Positions 34,201 through 43,200 of a DNA stretch of 64,000 nt are shown here, in pieces (the stretch's first letter is position 1; the number at the start of each line of letters is the position of its first letter). The notes beneath the pieces were generated by a model that did no database searches, had not been told where the DNA came from, and was given only the letters and a program-made list of their open reading frames with translations. Origin of the DNA: Parelaphostrongylus tenuis (taxonomy: Eukaryota > Nematoda > Chromadorea > Rhabditida > Metastrongylidae); NCBI GenBank assembly GCA_019055375.1, contig JAHQIW010004378.1, forward strand, positions 62,001 to 126,000. The letters are read 5' to 3'. A program made the position numbers and the translations under genes.

Positions 34201-37200
34201 CTGATGAGTCTGTAAGGACGAAACACGTGTATCGGGCTATACAAGAGCCCTTACCAGATCACGTGACAAGTTGGCTCAAATATTAATGAAAGGATCTATT
34301 AAAATTTGAGCGTGGTCTTGATAAAGCACTCGAAAGAAGGTATCAGTAATTTATTTAACGATAAGCAAGTGCACAAGTAAGAAAAAAACGGCCATAAAAG
34401 CTACTTCACAAGTAGTCCTCTCACAAGTAGGTGTTGCAGAGTCCACGACCACATTTTCGTCGACATTTATTTGAGATCCAAATGACTCCTGCAAATTAAA
34501 AACGCTGAAGTGAATATAACTCAGTGGTAGTGTGGTAACAAAGCGGCGGAATCAATGGTGTAGTGGTGGCACGCGCCCTGGTATATGTGAAACCAACTCC
34601 CCCAACCTTCAACCTTTGAGCCATGCGTGTAATCGGTTTATGAACACTTATGCAGTGTAAGACACTGATACGTTCCTTCAAAAATAGCTATCAGGCCTAC
34701 CGAAATTTGAATGTGGGGTCAAGAAACCCTCGAAACGTGAGTAGACACTTTTCTGGGTAGCAAAGACTCGTTCCTTTGTACTACTGGGATCAAAACTGGC
34801 CTCACATACGTTCAACTTAAGCACCTCTTCTGACAATCAGATGTATGCCATAATTCTGCATCGAATAATACATCGCCCAACCCAACTCCTGTAAACAAAA
34901 AATCATAGACTTGAAGCATGACTCACCTTAGTTTCTCTAGCCGAACCTAGTTTATTCAACTTCAATGGTGAAAGTACCACACGTAGGGCTGGACTGCTCA
35001 GATTGGTGGTACTGGAAGAGGGCATAATAGTGTCCATTTTAGCTTCATCGAAACACGTGCCACCCGTGTCTGGGTCTGCCAAAGCGTCTTCAGTGATGGC
35101 ATCATTCTAGAATAAAAGCTCAAATTCTCAGTATCGGGAAGATAGGCGAAAATAAAACATACTGATTCAGGGACATCGTTAGTAAGTTCGCAGCCAATGA
35201 CTTCCCAGTCAGTGAAAACCTCCTCAGCATTTTCAAAGTCAATACCATCTACACCTGACAGACATTCCGCAAGTCCGTCAACATCGTCTACATGACCATT
35301 CTCCTTCCGATCATTGGTAAAAGACTCAGTGGAGTGAGATAAACTAAACACACTGAATGAGTGGCATGGAGAGAAAGGAAACAAAAAATAAATACGACAT
35401 CAAACATTTTGAACCTCTTCCTAGCGACTCCTTCCTGCTTTTTTACTTCAGAATCTACATAGAGATCTTTGAGAAAGAGTTCTCTGCTGACGTTGATTTT
35501 CTCTTCTACTTTGCTTCCACCAGCTTCACCAAATCGATACCTTTTTACGACGATGATAAGAGATCTATAAAATTACAGACAAATCCAAACGCTTAGATCA
35601 CAGTATATCAAAATTTCAACGTAAGTGTAGCAACCGTAGATAGGTTCATTTAGGGATACTGCCTTATTCTGCTCTAGGAAATCCAAAGGCTTAGTAATTT
35701 ACAATTTCAAAGCGTATCATCACTTGAAAAATAAGAGAAAAAAAGGGATCTAGGCTCTAAAATACAGAATTTGACCCCGTCAACATGAGTAAACTACATT
35801 TGAGAGCAATTGTAGGTTTCATGAGGTCTATTATGACACTTATATAGCACAAGAGACGTGTTTCGTCGCCTTTCAGCTCCATAAGTTGCACAGTGCCTTT
35901 CGATTCGATCAGTTCCTTGCAAGAGAATATACCCCAATTTGGAGGAATCGAACGCCAAACTATTTCCATCTCCCTGTGGTCGGCCAAGTGGGTACCAGAG
36001 TTATCTGGGAAGACAACAGCACTGACTTAAATTATCCCTAGGCCACTGCGAGTCATTGTAAAGACCAGAATGCATTCAATCACGTCAAGAGATGCATGAT
36101 GAAATCGAAAGTAAGGCGCATACTTTCAGCCTTCATGAGGTTTATAATGGCACTTATATAGTGTAAGAGACGTGTTTTGGCCTTTCAGCTTCATCAGTTT
36201 CACGGTCCCTTTCGTTTCAGTCAGTTCCCTGGAAGAAGATATATCCCGAGATATGGCAGAATCGAGGCCGAACTGTTTACCCCACTCGTAGTGTGAAAAA
36301 TCTCCCAATACGTAGTATTTTACAATCGATTTCCCGTGGCTGGTAATTTGATTGTACCTTCGTATTCGATCGCTTTTAAAGGCCTCGCTTGAAATTCACG
36401 GATACTTTACTAACAGAGTAAATAGTGCAGCGTTGATTCCTCTATTTATAGAGGTATATAACACTGCTAAATACTTGCTATATAAGAAACTGCTGAACAG
36501 AAAAGTACCGGGCATCTGATCAGACTAAAAGGCCAAAACATTCGTCTTGTTTTAAAAAGGTGCCATGATAAACCTTATCAAAAGTTCAAAATATGTTGCC
36601 AGGATGCAATAAATTTTGAGCGAGATTTCAAAAACAGTCGGATATATAAAACTGTATCTGTTGGCAAAAGAGAGTTGATGGCAGTTATTCATATTTTTCT
36701 TATAGGTTTTGATGACTGCCTTCTTCAAGCACCGCTCGATCTACTCCGTGATAGAGCGGTATGATTACCTTGTAAATCTGACCGGAAACAATCCATATCG
36801 CTCCTGATGTGCTGGAACTATTGAAAATGTATAATAAAAGTTATACCCACAGAGGTAGTGCAGCAAAGGCTCGACAGATAAATCCTGGTCCTGAACCACA
36901 ATGCTCGCACTTATACTCGATTTCTTCACGAGCCAAAGCGTTCTCAATCATCTTTTGAATTGATTCACCTGCGCTAGAAGATTGGAGACTTCAAGAAGAC
37001 ATGAAAATATACATAATCTCAAACAACATGAGTACAGAACTGAATTAAAGAAGCACCTGACGGTAACGGTCAGATCGATGGCATCGTTTGTCATTTCATT
37101 TGCTCGAGCGCATCGTTCACATCCGTACCTAACAGAATCAGAGCCTTGTTAGAAATAGCTTTACGATTGTAGTGAACAAAGTGAGCAGTTTCAACAAGCA

Positions 37201-40200
37201 CTTCGGAACCGTCACCATACCTGTCTCTGATTCGATGGTGGAAAACTCCAGCTGGATTTGAATTCGAGGAAAAAGTTGGTGAGGATGAACCCTATACTGA
37301 CATAAACTGGTAACAGCAAGAATGAGAAAACTACTACATTAAGCAGTATGACAGGAATATTATCATAATGCTACCTTATCGGATTGAACTTTTGTTCGAC
37401 TGTCATCAACTGCACGACCCAATCCGGTTCTAATCGATTCCTTTTCAAGAATGTCCAACGTTTTTTGCAAGAAATTCATGCGCATCCTATAAAAGAAGTA
37501 CGACACTAATATTTCTTTTTAGATTAACAACTCACCCCAGAAGAGTATGCCAAACATAACCAATACCTGTTGCACATTGGAACCAAAATCTGGGTCTGAA
37601 CCGAGTTCTCTTCCTGCCGCAGATCTTAGCGCCTCAAGCACCTGCAACATACAAATGCAAACACTCTTATTCAAAAGTACTATGTGTAACATATAATGAA
37701 AAGACAATTTGTAGCCTCAATTAAAAAGTTGGTTGCCATTCGAAATTGACATTGATATGAAAAACTGAGAAAAGAGTCCAAATTGAAATATTTTAATTGA
37801 TAGATTCCGATAACAGCCGAACATTATGTTGCAGGTTTGATTTAATCCAGCTTTGGATTGTTTGCAATCTAAAGTGTAAAAGGATAGATGGATAAAGTGT
37901 GTTCGGCATTGATCATTCCTTGATAAATGCGCTATGTATTCAATTGTATCAGGCATCGTTTGTGGTGACCAAATACGCTCTGGTCTTTGCAATGACTCGC
38001 GGTCGCGGTTCCCTATGGATAGTCCAAGCCAATGTTGTTACCCCCCCCCCCCCCCCCCCTCCCCCAACTTAGTCTGGTACCACTTCGCCGACCTCAGAGA
38101 TATGGAAGGCTCGCTGATCCTTGAGCGCAGGATCAAACTACTGACCTCATATGTTACGATGAGTCCCTAGCCATCGCGGAACAAGCGCCCTTAGAGAGGA
38201 TACTGACCAAATTCAAAAACATGCACCACTGTAATATCCCATTCTTCCGCCCTTTCACTCCCACTCCCCCTCCCACTTATGAGCCCTTAAACACGCACTA
38301 TCGTTGATTTATGACCTGCACGCTAAAGACTGTATCATAGGAGATTTCACTGACATGGCAATCACTTGGTTACTAGAAAACTAAAAGTTCAAAAAAAAGA
38401 TAACTGATAGAAACAAAAATGTTCAAAATTTTCCACTCATACCGAAACTTTCGTGGCAGATCCATACATACTTTCTACGGCACGGTCGGGAGAAACCAGA
38501 TTCTTAAGCACATCGCTGAATCGTCTGGAAAAATTATAACATTTACGGAATAAGCAGTCACGTCTCTGGAGGTTCTTAAAAAGACAATGAAAGTCGAACC
38601 TCACAAATTCGGAGCAGTTTTGTCCCTGCTGTTCACGACGATGATGAATCATCTGCATACGATAATAGAAAGGGAAAACCGAAGCAAGGGCCTGCAGCGT
38701 AGCATTCATGTAACAAGAATTTGTCAAGTTTTCCAATCTGAAACAATTATGATATATAGATGTTAGAAGTATTCCTTCCAGACGGAATTCTTTTGAGAAC
38801 GCAGAAAAGCGTCTTACCCTCGATAAGAGTAGGTCGAGTACGTAGGACATTCTTCAGTACTTGAAAGGGTGACGATTGGAGAAGTCGTTTCAGCCGAATT
38901 CTGCTTCGAACACTCGCCAGAGTTCTGCGTACGAGTCGACGACGCCTCTCTGAAAATATAGAATTTACACTTACCATCTTTACATATAGAAAATCTGAAA
39001 AGATATGATACTTCAATGTCATTTGATAGATTTTTCGCATTATCACCTACAGTCGATAGAGCGTCAGAAGCACAAATGGTTTCATTAATGGTTCGCTAAC
39101 CATACCTGGCAGTGAGTAACGGCGATTCCTGTACACCCTGAGATCCAAAAGAGCTTAGACAACGAGGAGACGACACCTGATTGAATATGTAATACTTCTA
39201 ACATCGAAAAATTGGGAAGGAGTAAGGGTAAGCGATAAGTAGTCTCACTGAGTCCGCCAAGAGCTGTTGGCGTGGGCTAACGATTCCGCCTAGCCTCGTA
39301 TGACACTGTGATTGATTGCTGAAACGATTGAAACACTTATCTTTGGGTTCAGGCTACCTAGCCCACAAAGTCCAAGTAAACTCTCAGGAGTGATAGACTG
39401 ACTATAAGATGTATTGAAGTGTAAATTTCAATAATCTCACAATGATGACATCCTTGAACAGCCATAAAACGATGGTGAACTTATTCCATCGAAATTGTTC
39501 ATATTGGCCTTATCCTGCTGAAAGACATTGATCTCTGTGAATGAACCTACGATCTGTGGGAATAAGAACAAGAATCTCGGAAAGTTAATCACCTGGTTGT
39601 GACTTGAATCCAAAGCAGGCTTTTTGGCCCTGAAAAAGAAAACTGGCTCGTTCAGATTGTAAGGGGACAAATGAAAAACCGGTTTCATTTGCTGAAGAGG
39701 AGATTTCATAGGAGTGATAGTAACCATTCAAAAGCTGAGACTTCAGGCTACAGCTCCCAGTTTTCCAAAAACCTTTCTTGATGTTGCTGCAGAAGAAGAC
39801 TCCCTGCGTTGCAGAAGTGCATATTTCTCGCCGGATAGAGCTCTTTCTTTGGACTATTGGTGACAAAGCTCTGCCCAACGAGAATTATGCGCATCTGAGA
39901 CATGGTTTTCTGTGGATTTAACATCGTTATAAAACTGTGTTTAAAAAAACCGCCGAAGTGAAACTGTAGCCAAAAATCTAAGCTTTCCAACGGTTACTAA
40001 CACTGCTATAAATACTTCTTCAGCGAATGAGGTCGGTTTTTCACTTGTCCAGTCAAAACCACTGTTCATTTTTGATTGTTCCCTGCCAAGCAGACCATAA
40101 AAAAGACAAAAATTCTAGCTGGCTTAGTTCTCCTGAAGACTTACTGCGTCGATGAGAACGCTGGACTACGATCGTTACGCTTGGACTTGAATGTGACTCG

Positions 40201-43200
40201 GTGTGGTTGTACCTTGAACGATGCCGAAACTTTAATGGACGAACTGTCGATAAATTTCTTCTCTATCGGTACAACATCACTCTGTTGTGAGTCCGTGTTT
40301 TTTACTGTCTGACTTGACTCTGTTCTCCAATTTGTCTTTGGCGGTCGTCGTCGTCGAAGGTTCAGAGCAACCTTCAGGAGCACCAGAGCTACTTGACACT
40401 ATGATCATTTCGTCCGGCGTGGAGTTCATATCTCTGATGTTATTTCTTGAGCACGAATCCGAACTCTGCGCTTTTGTACTTGCCGAGGAAGAAGAAGTGG
40501 CTGGCTCGTTGGGAAGTTTTGCCAAAGAATGGTCTACACCGTTCGGCTTCAGTATGTTCTGGTTGTTGGCCTCAGCTTGACCATTGCTCAAATTTTCACC
40601 GTGAGTGTTTCCACCGAACTTTCGAATACTTTTGATACCACCGTTTTTCGGCTCCAAATTGGAAGAAGGCACGATCACTAAACGAAGTATGGATTATAGA
40701 AAAGGCTTTCAAATTAAAATTCAGAATGACCACAAAAACCTGGGATTGCCGCGTTGTGCCGCCCACTGGAAGAACTCACATTGTTTCTAGAATTTGATAT
40801 ATTAATACAACACGAACAAGGTTTAATGAGAAACACGTAAGATTACAAAAGCCAAAAAAGAATTTTCTCAATAGTAGAACCTACTTTTTACTATTTGGAC
40901 GACTACGAAGCAGTCCCACTGGTGGACTCGCCCCACCAGTGATATTATGAGGAGGGCCTGAAGAGGCAAATCAAACGAGAATTTGAGAAAGCCGCTATAG
41001 GTGAACAAAAACATGTTGAAGACTTCTGAAAACCTACTTGATCGCTTAACAAATATCTTCTTCAACTCCTCATAAACTTCTTTAATGCTATGCGATTGCT
41101 CTACGAGCCGAAAAGTGAGCGTCCTTTTACTGAAAAAATAAACTATATGAAAGAAAATGGAAAAAATTACTCTTGCTTTCGTTTACGACACGGATCCAGA
41201 TGGCGTCATTTATCGAGTTACAAATATCGGCAGCATAGCAGCCAGTCTCAATAGTGTAGTGGATAAGTACGCGCCCCGGGAAGGGACGCGGTTTCAACTC
41301 TCATCCGAGGTTCTCGCTTTGCATACCACATAACAAGACATTGTTAAAAACGATATTCACCGCATCTGGTGTCGTCCAGAATGCTGTTTCGACAAATCGA
41401 AATTCAACGAAAAAAGTGTAGCCGACGTTCGGCTTGGTGCTGCACTCATCGGAGTGAATTCGTGAGCATAGAACTTGTGCTGAAAAAAAGACGATTACTA
41501 AATATAAGGAGAGTTTTTGGCACTTTGAAGATCCGTTTTCACAGTTGTGCAAATCCCAATATTTCTAGCATAATCCGCTCTTTCGTTTTCCCCTCGAATG
41601 TCATAGAAATCTGGCCGAGCACATCTCCTTTTGGTATCAAGAACAGTTTGGCTGTGGCGTTCCATAGAGTTCTCGTTGTTGACTGCCGGAGAGCGCTGGG
41701 ACTGCGGGGTTTAGTCTGCACGAACCATGGCGAGCATCAATTCACTCGGACACGGCGTCCCATTATGAGAAGACTCAGAAACAGTTTTTATCTAAGTGAG
41801 AAAATAAATAGATAATCTAATAAACCAGGCAAACAAAATGTCAAAATCTCACTCTGCTTCTTTATTCTAAATTAGGATTGGTAGCTTGAAATTATCCTAC
41901 TTCGGTACTTTCTGTTAGACAACAGATGGAACATTCTACCTTGTTCATTGAACAGAAAGTTTACATAAGAGTGTTAGTAATCATTCGAAAGCTCAGATCC
42001 CTGGCTAGAGCCGTACGAAGCCGGTTTTCCAGAGCACCCCTTTATAACGCTCTAAAATCCAGGATAAAATTATGTTTCACACGATCACGCGCTTTTTTTA
42101 TCTCGCCTATATTCCACTAAACAAAACTACTTCCTTGGAGTGCTGGTACTCTTTCGATAGCACAAGCCTCGAGAATCACAAAAAGTCTCTGCTTTTCGGT
42201 AAGACCGTTTTGACAGCGTTGTAGGAGGAAGGAAACATCTGTGTTCTACACCTCGCCGGACGGAGCTCTTTCTTTAGATTATAAGTAATCGTTCGATAGC
42301 GCAAGTTTCAATGATTTTAACGTTGTGCTTGTTATCTGGAAAGATCCACTGCACTGCAATATAGCAAGGGAAATAAGGTTGAGTTCCACATATTCGGCGA
42401 GTTTGTTTACTCGCTCATCTAAGTGTTAAAGGGGCGAGGCTTCCGATGGATGGCCTGAAGTACTGGACGTGTAGCATGCAACTTGTTATTTGATTGGGAA
42501 ATTTTTCGCCGCTCTGAGAGAAGCCCCTGATAAAACGACTGGCCCACATACTAGGAAATTTTCTCTATACATTCATGTGCTTTTCGTGCTTCCAGCAACA
42601 TGTACTAGTGTTAAAATGAAGGCGTGCGGTGGCTGTGAAACATAATTTTCTTTTGGATTTTACAGCGTTATAAAAAAGCGATTTGAAAAGCTGACCACGT
42701 GCGGCTCTGCCTAAAGATCTGAGCTTTCGAATGACTACTAACACTCCTATGAGAAACCTTCGTATAACAAATGAGGTTGAATATTCACTTGTCTCCATCT
42801 AACAGAAAAGGACCCCATTTTTTCTTTCAAGATAGGGGCAGAAAGCCGAATGGCTAGTGATTATCAGCGCGGCTTGAAGCGGAACTGGACTTCTACCGCT
42901 TCTTACACTCTCTGGCAATCAATAACGAAGGAAAGCTTCAGTTTGGCTATACTCAAGACAGAAAGACGACGTGCTCGACCAATAATCTACGACATTCGTG
43001 AAAAAGACGAAATCCTTAAACAGGCGATGAGAAGAATCAAATGCTAGAAGCACTGGGGCGCGCACAGTGAACAAAAAACTGTGATATTATTCTCCAAACC
43101 AAATGTTTAAAACCTCGATATAAACATCAATATAGTCTGTGGAACTGTTCAAAGTATTTTCGAGGTTAGTACGTCAGTGACCTACGAGAATTTCGGCCGT

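Larger units (their letters stand above)
33780..34300. mobile_element. Inverted PLE terminal repeats, with a hammerhead
   Basis: 33,780-34,010 is one terminal block, 34,090-34,155 a partial block in the same direction, and 34,156-34,300 the inverse block. The switch occurs inside 'cccgagagaactgac'. No PLE coding sequence lies between. The inverse arm carries an intact hammerhead ribozyme; the forward arm carries a mutated one at 33,832-33,874 on the minus strand. Confidence 0.8.

Noticed and set aside
41539..41721. Minus-strand open frame as an extra DUO exon
   Set aside because: Its sequence matches the dispersed repeat found at 13.3, 42.9 and 51.8 kb, and exon 45,508-45,383 joins 41,479-41,361 directly in phase.
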